DNA of 64,000 bases from Bacteroidota bacterium (GTDB lineage: Bacteria; Bacteroidota; Bacteroidia; Chitinophagales; Chitinophagaceae), in the NCBI GenBank assembly GCA_023437225.1, contig JAEZGS010000023.1, positions 1 through 64,000 on the forward strand. The letters run 5' to 3'. The notes beneath the pieces were generated by a model that worked only from the letters and a program-made list of their open reading frames with translations, had not been told where the DNA came from and searched no databases. This document shows positions 23,910-33,185 of the stretch, in pieces. Each line of letters opens with the position of its first letter. Position 1 is the stretch's first letter. The translations under genes and the position numbers were made by a program.

Positions 23910-25484
23910 ATGACGGAACTGCCCTCAAATATGCTCGGCGGCTTTAACCAAACGGCCCTAGCCGGTTTAAAATTATACGGGCCCAGTGAAGTGATGCGCT
24001 TAAGGAAAGCTGGAAAACTTGATGAAGCTTTTGCAAAAGCGGAGGACCGACTCAAATTGGAACCGGATAGCTTATGGGCTAAGAGGGACTTCGGTTGGGT
24101 GCTATACAGCTATCTGAAGTTAAATGCTGATTCGGAGCATGTGGACACGTTCATTGACTATTTGCACCAACTCGTTGAACTGCAGCTGCCAGCCGATGAA
24201 GTAATGCTTTGCGATCAAGTAGGATGGCAGATTGGAAAAGTGATTTTTCGCTTGCTGGGGAACGACTCTAGTGATCTGGCTCGAGTGAAGCTGATTTTCA
24301 ATTATGCCCAGCATCTTCACTTCACAACTCGATCAGAAGTGTACAGTTTTTTGTTTAAGGCGTTTCATAAGGCTTTTAAAGAGCAGGCGAATTATCTGGC
24401 GTTTGCGAACTGGTGGGGATTGGAGAACTTCCGCAATGAAGATTTTCACAAAGACAAGTTGCCGAATGGGAAAGAAATAATATCGATAGCAGAACAAGGG
24501 ATCATTGCGTATGCAAAACATTTGCTTTCGGAGCAATCAATTGCCACTGGCCAGACGCTTGAAAAGCAAAAAAGTGACAGTTTCATGAAGTTTTTGGATC
24601 AGGTTATTGCAACTCGTCACGAGCTTCAATATCCACCATACTTCAAAGCAAAGCTTTTGCTTGCGTCGGGTGATAACAGTAACATACTTTCGGCGTTGCT
24701 TCCATTTGCAAAAAAGAAAAGAAATGAGTTTTGGGTTTGGGATGTCATGAGTGAAGCCTTTGTTTCAGAAGAAAACAAAAAAATAACCTGTTACTGCAAG
24801 GCGCTAACTTGTAGCGCCTCCGATGACTTTCTTATTCGGATTCGGCAAAAGTTGGCAAGCTGGTTTATTATTAATAATATGTATGAAGAAGCTAAATGTG
24901 AAGTGGAGAATATTATCAAAACACGGGAGGCTAGTGACTGGAAAATTCCAAGCGAAATAAAACTGTGGACCGCTGAAAATTGGTATAAGACCACTAAAGC
25001 CAAGAGCTCGAATTTGGAATTCTATAAGAAACACTTGCACATTGCGGACGAGATATTGTTTTCGGATGTTCCTACAACAACCGTTTTCGTTGACTTCGTG
25101 AATACCGACAAGAAAATTGCAAGTTTCATCACTATAAATGAGAAAACGGGATTTTTCAAGTATGAACGATTTATTAGCGCATTGATGGTCGGCGACGTTT
25201 TGAAAGTGCGTTTTGATGGAAATGGTACTGAAGGCCAATACCGCGTCCTCACATTAGAAAAAACAGAAGATGACAATATTCGCCAACATTATATGAAATC
25301 AATCGACGGGGAAGTTCGAATCACCGAAGGGAAGTCGTTTGGGTTTCTACAAGATGCATTCATCCATCCGACGCTAGTAAGAAAATATAAGCTTAAAAAT
25401 GGACAGCGGATCCAGGGAAAGAAAATTCGCTCGTTTGATAGAGAGAAAAAACAATGGGGATGGCGGGTAAATACGATACTTTAA
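23910..25484 (+). CDS. TPR-like protein with C-terminal S1/cold-shock-like domains
   Basis: About 524 aa. The bulk is helical and TPR-like (AGKLDEAFAKAEDRLKLEPDS near the start). The last about 130 residues are two small beta domains. The second has GEVRITEGKSFGFLQDAFIHP, a cold-shock/S1-like OB signature (GF...D.F.H). I recall this architecture from conflict systems in which a cold-shock-like domain presumably binds RNA or single-stranded DNA. The ATG at 23910 is preferred over a TTG inside the helicase stop. It is followed after 10 bases by the VWA gene. The exact role is unknown. Confidence 0.65.
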   Translation: MTELPSNMLGGFNQTALAGLKLYGPSEVMRLRKAGKLDEAFAKAEDRLKLEPDSLWAKRDFGWVLYSYLKLNADSEHVDTFIDYLHQLVELQLPADEVMLCDQVGWQIGKVIFRLLGNDSSDLARVKLIFNYAQHLHFTTRSEVYSFLFKAFHKAFKEQANYLAFANWWGLENFRNEDFHKDKLPNGKEIISIAEQGIIAYAKHLLSEQSIATGQTLEKQKSDSFMKFLDQVIATRHELQYPPYFKAKLLLASGDNSNILSALLPFAKKKRNEFWVWDVMSEAFVSEENKKITCYCKALTCSASDDFLIRIRQKLASWFIINNMYEEAKCEVENIIKTREASDWKIPSEIKLWTAENWYKTTKAKSSNLEFYKKHLHIADEILFSDVPTTTVFVDFVNTDKKIASFITINEKTGFFKYERFISALMVGDVLKVRFDGNGTEGQYRVLTLEKTEDDNIRQHYMKSIDGEVRITEGKSFGFLQDAFIHPTLVRKYKLKNGQRIQGKKIRSFDREKKQWGWRVNTIL

Positions 25485-25494
25485 ACCAGACATA

Positions 25495-26664
25495 ATGGAA
25501 ACATTGTTAGAAATTCTGATCGACTACTCTAGAAGTATGGGGCCTTTCGAATATAATGGGAAACGCTATTTTCTTGCTGACGGAAGTACAAGGATGTCAT
25601 TGGCAAGGAAGGCACTTGTACAGGATATTCTTCCAGCGCTGGATTATGCAGCAAAGGTTCGGGTGCGAACGTTTTACGAATCGAATGGGTTGTCGATTAG
25701 CAATATTTACATTGGTTCGTTCAATAAAGAGTCGCTGTACACTGCCATAAAAAACCTTGCCGATCCAAAAGATACTGGAGGAACTCCAATTACCGCAGCC
25801 TTAAATGATTCTATTGCATATTTAACAGGAACGAAGAATGCAGATCGGAAGATAATTCTTGTTACCGACGGTGAAGAAGATCCTGGCGGCGACTTTATAA
25901 AACGGGTTGAGAAAGCTGTCCTAGAAGAAAAAATTAATTGTAACGTATTCATTGTGGGAATTGGACAGGAACCAAATATGATCGAACGATGTAAGCGGTT
26001 GGCGGCAGTTACGAAAGGAGGTTATGTTAACCTTGAAAAGCATGCGTATGACAATGTTGAAATTAAGAACGCATTACGACCTCTAGCGATAGGAGCAGTC
26101 AATTCCAGCGTGACAAACTTTCAATCGAATGCTGCTGACGCATTAAATAAAGAAAAAGTAGGCGATGCAAGCAATAAAGCACCTGACAGTCAATCTGCGT
26201 CTGTTGCCAATAGCGCAGCTTTGTTAGCGACGGTTGAGATGCATCAAAAGTCAATTGAACTCCTTAACAAGCAACTGTCGATAATGGGTGAGCAATTAAC
26301 GGAGGCTAAAGAACAACAGACGCTGCTAATAACTAGACTTGAAAACAACCTACGTGAGGCGCTTAACGGAGTAGAATCTGCCCTAGATGGACAACTTCAG
26401 TATTTCAATGACACAAATAAATTGCAATTGCAGCAAGTTGCGCTGGAATGTAAGGCGGTGACCAACAACATAAAGTCTCTTGAGGCGACTTGTGTAAAAC
26501 AGGCTCAACTTCAGCTATATGTGGATAAAAGTGCTACCAACCTTATTCGTCTTATGCAAGAAGTAAGAAGCCAAGTTGAAGCGCTTAAGAGCTTTGCTGT
26601 CATAATAACCGTTCTAGGGTTTCTGTCCATTGCTTTGTTAGCATATACAGTTTTCATCCGTTAA
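25495..26664 (+). CDS. VWA-domain protein with C-terminal membrane anchor
   Basis: 389 aa. The N-terminal VWA domain has the MIDAS sequence IDYSRSM (DxSxS, near residues 8-14), a TGGTPITAAL segment (the MIDAS Thr) and KIILVTDGEED (the MIDAS Asp). About 235-360 is coiled coil (EQLTEAKEQQTLLITRLENN and beyond). The last about 22 residues are one hydrophobic segment, FAVIITVLGFLSIALLAYTVF, with the body of the protein probably cytoplasmic. The VWA domain should bind a metal and a partner protein; in conflict systems such proteins act as hubs. It is the last member of the tight helicase-TPR-VWA group. Confidence 0.75.
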   Translation: METLLEILIDYSRSMGPFEYNGKRYFLADGSTRMSLARKALVQDILPALDYAAKVRVRTFYESNGLSISNIYIGSFNKESLYTAIKNLADPKDTGGTPITAALNDSIAYLTGTKNADRKIILVTDGEEDPGGDFIKRVEKAVLEEKINCNVFIVGIGQEPNMIERCKRLAAVTKGGYVNLEKHAYDNVEIKNALRPLAIGAVNSSVTNFQSNAADALNKEKVGDASNKAPDSQSASVANSAALLATVEMHQKSIELLNKQLSIMGEQLTEAKEQQTLLITRLENNLREALNGVESALDGQLQYFNDTNKLQLQQVALECKAVTNNIKSLEATCVKQAQLQLYVDKSATNLIRLMQEVRSQVEALKSFAVIITVLGFLSIALLAYTVFIR

Positions 26665-26866
26665 CTTCTGTAAATTTTAGTGAATATCAATGCGGCGGCT
26701 TTATTTGGACTTGTCGACCAGCTCCATCGATTAGCTTTCATATTAATACAGAAGTCAAATAAAAAAATACATGGCCAAATCTGCTTACAAACAAAAGCCT
26801 AATGAAAGTCTTGACGAGTTGTTCACTAGAAGCAATAAAATCTAGAACGGTCCTGAGTTTAAAAAG

Positions 26867-27598
26867 ATGCTGGATTTTGTCACACGATTTAAAAGTTATA
26901 AGCCCTACAATAATTTCCTTGTGTACATGCAAAATCCCAGCTGTGAGTATTTTGCTACCACAAAACATTGGAAGGAAAAATTTTCACGGCAGCCAAAAGT
27001 CGATGCCAGACCGATGGTGATACTAGCTCCGATGCATCCGGTGTTGTTTGTTTATGATCTAGATGATACAGAAGGCAAAGAAATACCCGAACTATTGAGA
27101 AATCCATTTGAGGTTGCGGGTTATTTCGATGATGGGTACTTCTCTAACTTACTTTCCTATTTTCCTTCATTAGGTATTACACTACACCAAAAGCAATTTG
27201 ACCTTAGACGCGGCGGTTCAATTTATAGACCTTCGAAAAGCGCGCCGCCCGAGATTGAAATCAATTCAAAAAATAGCTCCGCCGTGAATTTCGGAACGGT
27301 CGTACACGAACTGGCTCACCTATTTTTAGGACACTTGGGTAGTTTGGAAAATGAGAAATATCCGGAGAGAGAAAAGGAAATTTTAAAAGGGCAAGACTTA
27401 CAAGAAATGGAGGCAGAAAGCGTCACATATTTGGTATTATCCCGCTTCTCTCTTGAGACAAAGTCGGACGAGTACCTTGCTTTTTACGGAGCAAAACCAT
27501 CAGATCTCAAGAGGATCAGTATGGACCTGGTTCTCAAGGTAACCGCGAAGATAGAAGATATGTCTGTAGCTCCTTATAGGGCGCCTGCTTCTAAGTGA
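26867..27598 (+). CDS. ImmA/IrrE-like metallopeptidase, N-terminus interrupted by a stop
   Basis: 243 aa from the ATG at 26867. The zinc site is VVHELAHLF (HELAH, about residues 147-151), with a downstream EMEAESVTYLV glutamate, the ImmA/IrrE (COG2856) pattern. ImmA-like proteases cut repressors in mobile elements. The same frame extends upstream to an ATG at 26771 (MAKSAYKQKPNESLDELF...) and is stopped only by TAG at 26843-26845. The upstream residues fit the N-terminus usual for this family (SLDELF...FKKMLDFV). Thus the gene is either mutated by one nonsense change or read from the internal ATG. The catalytic part is intact. Confidence 0.65.
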   Translation: MLDFVTRFKSYKPYNNFLVYMQNPSCEYFATTKHWKEKFSRQPKVDARPMVILAPMHPVLFVYDLDDTEGKEIPELLRNPFEVAGYFDDGYFSNLLSYFPSLGITLHQKQFDLRRGGSIYRPSKSAPPEIEINSKNSSAVNFGTVVHELAHLFLGHLGSLENEKYPEREKEILKGQDLQEMEAESVTYLVLSRFSLETKSDEYLAFYGAKPSDLKRISMDLVLKVTAKIEDMSVAPYRAPASK

Positions 27599-27666
27599 TA
27601 TTCGAATTTTTGTGCATACATTTTCCATGGCTTCGACAACAGAACACGATCAAGAAATATTTAGGT

Positions 27667-27888
27667 ATGAAAGGTAAGAACATATTTACGGCAAGCGAGA
27701 TAGGGCAGCTGAGACGCCTTATCTTACTAAGATTGAAAGCCGACAGGGCTGCTCAAAAATTGATTCGCGGTAAAATGCGAAGAATTGGATTTTATGGCCA
27801 AGACGATTGGGGCATTACGAACTTGAAGTTATCAGATTTTGATGCGCTGATAAGTTCGGGCCAGATAACAGTCGTTAGTGATGGCTAG
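27667..27888 (+). CDS. Small conserved hypothetical protein
   Basis: 73 aa from the ATG at 27667. The frame opens at a GTG at 27595 that overlaps the peptidase stop, but those first 24 residues look non-conserved. Recognisable strings are FTASEIGQLRRLILLRLKADR and RIGFYGQDDWGI, which I associate with small helical proteins of unknown role found in accessory regions of many bacteria, often beside nuclease genes. It is followed after 18 bases by a GIY-YIG gene, which is a plausible partner. Confidence 0.6.
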   Translation: MKGKNIFTASEIGQLRRLILLRLKADRAAQKLIRGKMRRIGFYGQDDWGITNLKLSDFDALISSGQITVVSDG

Positions 27889-27906
27889 AAACTCCATAAG
27901 ACTGAC

Positions 27907-28503
27907 GTGGTACCTCGTAAACATTCGTACTCCATATCCGCAAACAAAATGGAGGAGTCGATCGATATTTCAAAAGTCTTGGAAACTTTTGTTTCCAACA
28001 GATTTGATCCGGCTATTGACCAGAGTTCAAGCTTGCCAAACATTGCTGGTAATTATCTGGTTTGTCTAAAGTCTTTGTCGAAATTGCCTGCTGCTTCAAT
28101 CGTTCCCAAAATAAACACGTTTGACGGACTAGATGTCATATACACAGGCATAGCAAGCAAAAGTCTAAGAACAAGAGATTACAAAACACACTTCCAAGGA
28201 AATGCAGGACGCTCAACCTTACGCAAAAGTCTTGGTGTTCTCTTTGGATACAAATTGATTCCGAGGGATAGGGATCCGACGACCGGCAAGACGAAATTCT
28301 GTGATGCCCACGAAAGCATCCTGTCAAAGTGGATGCGCGAAAACCTTGTAATTTATTTTCTCGAGTGCAGTGAATATTTAAAGGTAGAGATGGCTTTGAT
28401 TGAACGTTTTAACCCACCACTCAATCTTCAAGGATGCAATAGCCGGGTCAATCAAGCGTTCAGAAAATTGCTTTCATCGTTGCGTTCAAGCATGGTTAAG
28501 TAA
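27907..28503 (+). CDS. GIY-YIG-like nuclease family protein
   Basis: 198 aa if begun at the GTG at 27907; an ATG at 27949 gives 184 aa and is equally plausible. The strand pair NYLVCLKSL ... DVIYTGIAS stands where GIY and YIG would be. It is followed by RDYKTHFQGNAGRSTLRKSLG, a basic segment with the conserved Arg, and later FLECSEYLKVEMALIERFNPPLN with the helix Glu and terminal Asn. These match GIY-YIG family proteins with modified G-Y motifs. It should cut or bind DNA; the target is unknown. It is the last intact gene of the helicase module. Confidence 0.7.
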   Translation: MVPRKHSYSISANKMEESIDISKVLETFVSNRFDPAIDQSSSLPNIAGNYLVCLKSLSKLPAASIVPKINTFDGLDVIYTGIASKSLRTRDYKTHFQGNAGRSTLRKSLGVLFGYKLIPRDRDPTTGKTKFCDAHESILSKWMRENLVIYFLECSEYLKVEMALIERFNPPLNLQGCNSRVNQAFRKLLSSLRSSMVK

Positions 28504-28704
28504 ACATCGTAGAGTGGAACTGTGCCATTTGTCGAGTGATTTTTGTCGTTATCCTTATGCCAGTTGCTGTTTAAGGATGTCCCAAAGAAAAAGGAGATGT
28601 AATAAGGTCATGATGGTTTCTTAATCGAACCTCTTTTCCAGCTAATTTCTTGTTTTTTCCCAAAGTAAATTTATAGATTACAGCCTAATCCAAATACCCC
28701 TTTT

Positions 28705-28931
28705 ATGGAGATCTTGCACACAACGGACTTTGATAATTTGCTTTTAGCAGCTATCCCTCATTATCATAACTACCCCGAGATGCTTCCTTTCGTCGGAAGT
28801 AAGTATGGCACTAGTTTAAAAAAATTCTTTTTATAGGTGAGAGCCATTATATTCATGGGCATAAGATTTCGGGAGAATGGATGGATGATAGGGGACAGTG
28901 GTCTATGACAGGTAAATTTCAGCCTACTTGA
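28705..28931 (+). pseudogene. Frameshifted relic of a small GESHY-containing protein gene
   Basis: From the ATG at 28705 the frame reads about 44 codons ending PEMLPFVGSKYGTSLKKFF then stops at TAG. Shifting one base in the AT-rich run near 28820-28836 continues as FIGESHYIHGHKISGEW for about 30 more codons to a stop at 28931. The joined product would be about 75 residues, but proteins with FVGSKYG...IGESHY are normally longer, so the gene is both shifted and truncated. The rest of 28504-29053 holds nothing I can support. Confidence 0.55.
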
Positions 28932-29053
28932 CGTACAAAAAAGTGTAACCTGCCTAACCATTTCAAGCGGTACCTATATGCTATCTAGATCAAATTAATT
29001 ATTTTGACTAAGTGCTATTTTATCCTGACTGTTTTTCAAAACGAAAATAATTT

Positions 29054-29518
29054 ATGTTTCTGGCCATATATAATGATGGATGTGTTGTGAAAAAACAGAC
29101 TCTAGAATCAGCCTTTGCGTTACCCGGCAAGTTCTATGTATTTGAAATCGGCACTGGACTTCAAATAAATGACAAGGATGGCGTTATGCACTTCAACAAG
29201 AATAAAAAACAGTGTGCTTTTAAGATCGGCAGCCTAGAACTAATAGACATCGAAAAAGTGAACAGTAACGTTCATCCTCTATGCCTATCGATATACCATC
29301 ATGATTCCGGTAGAGTTAAGAAAGTTTACTCGAAGTCATATTCTGTAGATATTGCGTTAGGATCAGCAGTCAAAATTATGCATGAAGCTTCTAGATTTTG
29401 TGACTGGGAAAGTTATGAGTCGGTTTCCAAATTAGCCGAATATAAATCGGAGATTGATAAATTAACGGAAGAAATTCGGGCGCTCAAAAATCAAATAGAT
29501 GAATTAAAAAAATTGTAA
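29054..29518 (+). CDS. Hypothetical protein with C-terminal coiled coil
   Basis: 154 aa. The first about 110 residues are mixed alpha/beta, with no recognised domain (FYVFEIGTGLQINDKDG, IYHHDSGRVKKVYSKSYS). The last about 35 residues, SEIDKLTEEIRALKNQIDELKKL, form a clean heptad coiled coil that suggests oligomerisation. There is no signal peptide. It is a lone gene between relics, with nothing upstream or downstream on its strand to suggest a role. Confidence 0.5.
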   Translation: MFLAIYNDGCVVKKQTLESAFALPGKFYVFEIGTGLQINDKDGVMHFNKNKKQCAFKIGSLELIDIEKVNSNVHPLCLSIYHHDSGRVKKVYSKSYSVDIALGSAVKIMHEASRFCDWESYESVSKLAEYKSEIDKLTEEIRALKNQIDELKKL

Positions 29519-29821
29519 ACCTTACGGTCAGCAAGCGGAAAAGGCTATTTATAGTGTAAAGGGGCAAACACTTTTAGCCGGTGCAACTCCGTTCACCGCA
29601 ACTTCCCTACGAATTAGGTATCATGCATTGTCCTATCGCCAGGATTCTAGACCGACCCATATTTCTTGCCAAAACGTATCCGAAACAAGTTGCCCTCTCA
29701 CTTCAAAAGGCCAAAGAATTGATTAGGTTAGGTGCTACTATTAAGAATAGCTATACACTGCTGCGGTTTTCAAGTTTCACAAAGAAACAGAGTACACCGT
29801 AATTCTTGGTCAATATCATGG
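29519..29821. other. Intergenic stretch without a supported gene
   Basis: A 73-codon frame (29581-29802) exists but has no ribosome-binding sequence, no domain and no coding texture I trust. A second frame over 29525-29670 reads AEKAIYSVKGQTLLAGATPF, which looks protein-like but lacks a start, so it could be a gene relic. Confidence 0.4.
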
Positions 29822-30925
29822 CTAGCCTTGTATTTCACCGACTTTTGGCTTTTTAGTCAATATTGTCTGCATCTCATTTAACATAGGAATGAATATTGTC
29901 ACCAAGTCATTGGTGACCGTTTCTTGGATTGTTTCATAGAAGCCCGGCGATTCGCTATCATAATATTTTACTCCATAGTGCAGATAGTTTGATGTCCCTG
30001 GTCCCCACGGCTCCAATTCTAAATCGTTGTCAATTATCTTCACTCTCAACAGTTCATCAAACTCGAGTTTTCGCTTGATGCCTTCTTTTGCTAGTTGCAA
30101 TATGATATTCGCACCTCCATCAAATTCGTCATCAAGATCTTGGATAGCAACCACCGCGCCCGCCGCCTTAAACCCGGGCAGGTAAAAATGAAAATATTTG
30201 TCTCTTGCGATACTAAGATCGAGACCCAGATTCGTTGCGACATCGGTTAGCTGTTGCTTTATATAGCATTTCGCTGCGGACAGCGTATGAGCAGCTTTGA
30301 TTACTTGATCACGATTCTGAAAAAAGAAGTTGACTTGGTCGTTCATAGTGTAGTCGTTATATAGATTATTTATAGCGTGTGTGAATTGACTGAGCACGAA
30401 GTATTCAGTGGAAGAGTCCGGTTTGATCCTTTTCGTAATTTGCGACAGCCACTCTTTATGAGTGACATTTAAAAAGTTGCTGTGGGATGGAGTCGTTTCT
30501 TGCAATGTCAACAAAACGCCGACCGGAGGTAGATTACACTTGCTTCTATACTTACTATAGGTATTCAAGTCATTATAGAGTCCAGCCCAAATTTTATTTT
30601 CGATGACAATGCATAGTGCATCGGTAATCGATTCTACCACTATATCGATTCGTTTTGTTTCTACTGTTTTTTCTCGATATACCTCCCATGTACTCGGTGT
30701 TTGTACGGCCTTCCCTTTGGCTTGCAAAAGATTGCAAAGGGAATCAATAAACACGCTTGCATATTTATTTTCAGCTTGCAAAAAATATTGATACCAGTCA
30801 CTAAAGGTGTTCTCATGGTGGGACAACCCAGAAATGTCAAAGACAGTTATTGGGCGCGAAACAGGAGAAGGAATTGTAATCGTTGACAATGCTTGTCTTA
30901 AAGTCTGAAGCTGGGCAGTTTGCAT
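29822..30925 (-). CDS. PD-(D/E)XK nuclease superfamily protein
   Basis: 367 aa. The nuclease core is near the N-terminus: TFSDWYQYFLQA (a helix with the family acidic residue), KRIDIVVESI (motif Asp at about 113) and CIVIENKIWAG (ExK, about 126-136), then a lysine/tyrosine-rich LNTYSKYRSKC helix. This is the PDDEXK_4 type seen in many accessory regions. The C-terminal about 230 residues have no named domain. It stands alone on the minus strand and may be a solitary restriction or repair nuclease. Confidence 0.75.
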   Translation of the reverse strand: MQTAQLQTLRQALSTITIPSPVSRPITVFDISGLSHHENTFSDWYQYFLQAENKYASVFIDSLCNLLQAKGKAVQTPSTWEVYREKTVETKRIDIVVESITDALCIVIENKIWAGLYNDLNTYSKYRSKCNLPPVGVLLTLQETTPSHSNFLNVTHKEWLSQITKRIKPDSSTEYFVLSQFTHAINNLYNDYTMNDQVNFFFQNRDQVIKAAHTLSAAKCYIKQQLTDVATNLGLDLSIARDKYFHFYLPGFKAAGAVVAIQDLDDEFDGGANIILQLAKEGIKRKLEFDELLRVKIIDNDLELEPWGPGTSNYLHYGVKYYDSESPGFYETIQETVTNDLVTIFIPMLNEMQTILTKKPKVGEIQG

Positions 30926-31046
30926 TGATATTTCATTTTAACTAAATTAATTGTTTGGTGAACATGTGCCGTTTATGAATGCACCTGTATTGAGGGCTCA
31001 ATAAGCTGGCTGGCTTTCCCAATAAACAAAGTTCACTACATCATTT

Positions 31047-31811
31047 TTAGTTCATTGCGCTTGGATTTCTGACATCCCTGACAGCTGATACTATGTCATT
31101 CACATATGCTGCTCGCCCTCGTCGTTGCGCCGGGTGTTTGGCGTTGATGTAAATTCTGCTATTGACAACGTATGATGTGCATGTGGAATATTCCTTATGC
31201 CTATAACTTTTTAGATTCAGATGCTGAAAGATTATCGGCAATGTGTTTGCGCCAATAACCACATCTGGCTGCAAAAGGTTTATTTGCATATCAAAAAGAT
31301 GTTTCGTTGATTGAAATGCATCAATCAATACTGAATGTTTCGTTTTCTCACGTGTTAAAGAAGGCAGCTTTTGAATGTTGATGTACCCAATGTGGCTGAG
31401 AACTTTCGCTACCTCTTTGTTGTGTTTGCTGATCCGGCCCATTTTATCAAAAGTCAGAAAGTCATTAAGAATACCATATGACGCGTAAATAATCGGGTGC
31501 CACGTTGTACGTGCTCGTCCGAATTCAAACTCTTTATAAACGCTTGAGTCGGAAAAATGCCAGCCACCGCCTTTTCCATTCAAGTCATCATAGGGCTCTT
31601 TCATTATCCATAGTATCTTGATCTTTGACTTCAAATAGCCTTCATAATTAAAGACACCATCTTGTACAACATGCCTTTCTTTGTGAGGTTCGGAGAGGGC
31701 TGCGTCTATTTGACGATTCAGTGCTAAGTACTCTTCTCTAAATTTATAGACTTCTTCATCAGTAACAGCGTGAGCATTATCTATACAAGACGGCATAAGG
31801 TAAGTATTCAT
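31047..31811 (-). CDS. Uracil-DNA-glycosylase-fold-like protein
   Basis: 254 aa. Strings that recall the UDG superfamily are IKILWIMKEPYDD (strand 1 and loop), LLQPDVVIGANTLP (a strand then the family's small-residue loop) and IYINAKHPAQRRG (the HP-S/A-Q type motif near the end). The usual catalytic water-activating residues are not clearly identifiable, so glycosylase activity is doubtful. Such proteins occur beside nucleases in defence islands. It lies 121 bases upstream of the PD-(D/E)XK gene on the same strand and may be transcribed with it. Confidence 0.5.
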   Translation of the reverse strand: MNTYLMPSCIDNAHAVTDEEVYKFREEYLALNRQIDAALSEPHKERHVVQDGVFNYEGYLKSKIKILWIMKEPYDDLNGKGGGWHFSDSSVYKEFEFGRARTTWHPIIYASYGILNDFLTFDKMGRISKHNKEVAKVLSHIGYINIQKLPSLTREKTKHSVLIDAFQSTKHLFDMQINLLQPDVVIGANTLPIIFQHLNLKSYRHKEYSTCTSYVVNSRIYINAKHPAQRRGRAAYVNDIVSAVRDVRNPSAMN

Positions 31812-32330
31812 TCTAAAGGCTTAAGGGAGTTAATAAGGCTGGTCCTTGAGTACGCAACCATGCTAGAAAGATAAAAAGATTCTGTCGGAAAATGCAAATG
31901 TAGTCGCTTGGGATTCGCTTTTTAATGTGCGTGGTGACTTTGTAACATCAAAGTATGCACTCCTACGGATGGGCCACTTTGTGAAATCATAACGCGTACT
32001 TGAAATCGAAAACGTAGCGTATTGGTTGGAGGTAGAGGTCCGTGTAAAATATTTGCCACAACCTCCGGTGACCTTTCTTACTCGGTAGTTCCAAGAAAGT
32101 ATATTGGATGCAAAGGTAGCATTAGCTTTTGCTCATCATCCATCTTGTTATAATGCTGAATCCAGAGCTCAATGAAGCTATTGAAATCGATTCGCTCAAT
32201 GTACTTTCCAGCTTGCCTTGCTTGAAGGCAATGTAAGCATGGTAATGCTAAGAAGGTTTTAGTGAACGTAAAAGCTGAGAATGATGACTAGGGAGTAGGC
32301 TTGCAAATTCGTAACCAATACTTCGCGCGC
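31812..32330. other. Intergenic stretch with a possible gene relic
   Basis: On the minus strand a frame without a start codon runs from about 32285 to a TAA at 32078-32080. It reads protein-like (CLQARQAGKYIERIDF then LPLHPIYFLG). I do not recognise the family. It may be the 3' end of a lost gene. The remainder of the stretch shows nothing supportable. Confidence 0.35.
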
Positions 32331-33185
32331 TCAGGCTATCAAGAAGGTATGATTCGGATCCAAAAACAATAAATTGATTCCAGTTACTATCTTATCAGTG
32401 CGTATGAATGTGTTTGAATTGGTAAGCCGGGCATTCTCCGTAATAATGTCGTTGTATAACATTGCATCCGCAAACCCAACAGGGTTTAGTCTGCCAAAGT
32501 TTTTTTGGCGGGTTTCTATGATAGGACCCCAGAAGCCGAGATCTGCTACTTTTAGTTCGCGAACATCGGTCACATCATACGTTCGCTGGTGTATAATGTT
32601 CCAAGCAGTATCCAGCCTATTAAACAGGCACACCTTATTTTCCCATGTACGGCCTGAAACTAAAGTGGAATAATTTAGTACTCGAATAAAATCTAAAGTC
32701 TTTTGGTTGACCTTGCTTCGAAAGATATAATTGGACAAATCCGTATATTGAATCTCTTTTACCCATCTGTCTTCACCGCTGATTGACCAGTCGTATATTA
32801 GAAAAGTGGGTTCATGTTGAGCGTAGTATGAAAGATAGGCTTCGCAACCTTTCGAACATGTATTAGAAGCAGTTAAGAAAACAAAATCAGACGAATTGCC
32901 ACCGAGCGCTGGGGAAATAGTAATGCAATAATCCAACAATACAGTATTAGTAAAGCTATATTGAAAATCCTTCCGATAGCAAACTCCAAATCCAATATTT
33001 CCCAGTTCCTCTTCACCGGTTTGGTTAAAAATGCTTCTATCGGCATTTTTTATTTCAACAAATCTTGTCTTTGACATCAATGAAAGATTATCAGTGCCCA
33101 TTTGATTAAACATTGCTGTACAATCAATTACGGGTAGCGTCTTTTTGAGCTTTTTTAGATACCTATTGAAGGGAGAGACTGGCAT
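32331..33185 (-). CDS. Hypothetical protein
   Basis: 284 aa, soluble, mixed alpha/beta, with no signal peptide, no transmembrane segment and no domain I recognise. Features visible are several aromatic-rich strands (FLIYDWSISGEDRW, GFGVCYRKDFQYSF) and a cysteine pair in NTCSKGCEAYL. It stands alone on its strand with long non-coding flanks. The coding call rests on length and amino-acid texture. Confidence 0.55.
   Translation of the reverse strand: MPVSPFNRYLKKLKKTLPVIDCTAMFNQMGTDNLSLMSKTRFVEIKNADRSIFNQTGEEELGNIGFGVCYRKDFQYSFTNTVLLDYCITISPALGGNSSDFVFLTASNTCSKGCEAYLSYYAQHEPTFLIYDWSISGEDRWVKEIQYTDLSNYIFRSKVNQKTLDFIRVLNYSTLVSGRTWENKVCLFNRLDTAWNIIHQRTYDVTDVRELKVADLGFWGPIIETRQKNFGRLNPVGFADAMLYNDIITENARLTNSNTFIRTDKIVTGINLLFLDPNHTFLIA

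Noticed and set aside
29581..29802. 73-codon plus-strand frame as a gene
   Set aside because: No ribosome-binding context, domain or homology that I recognise.
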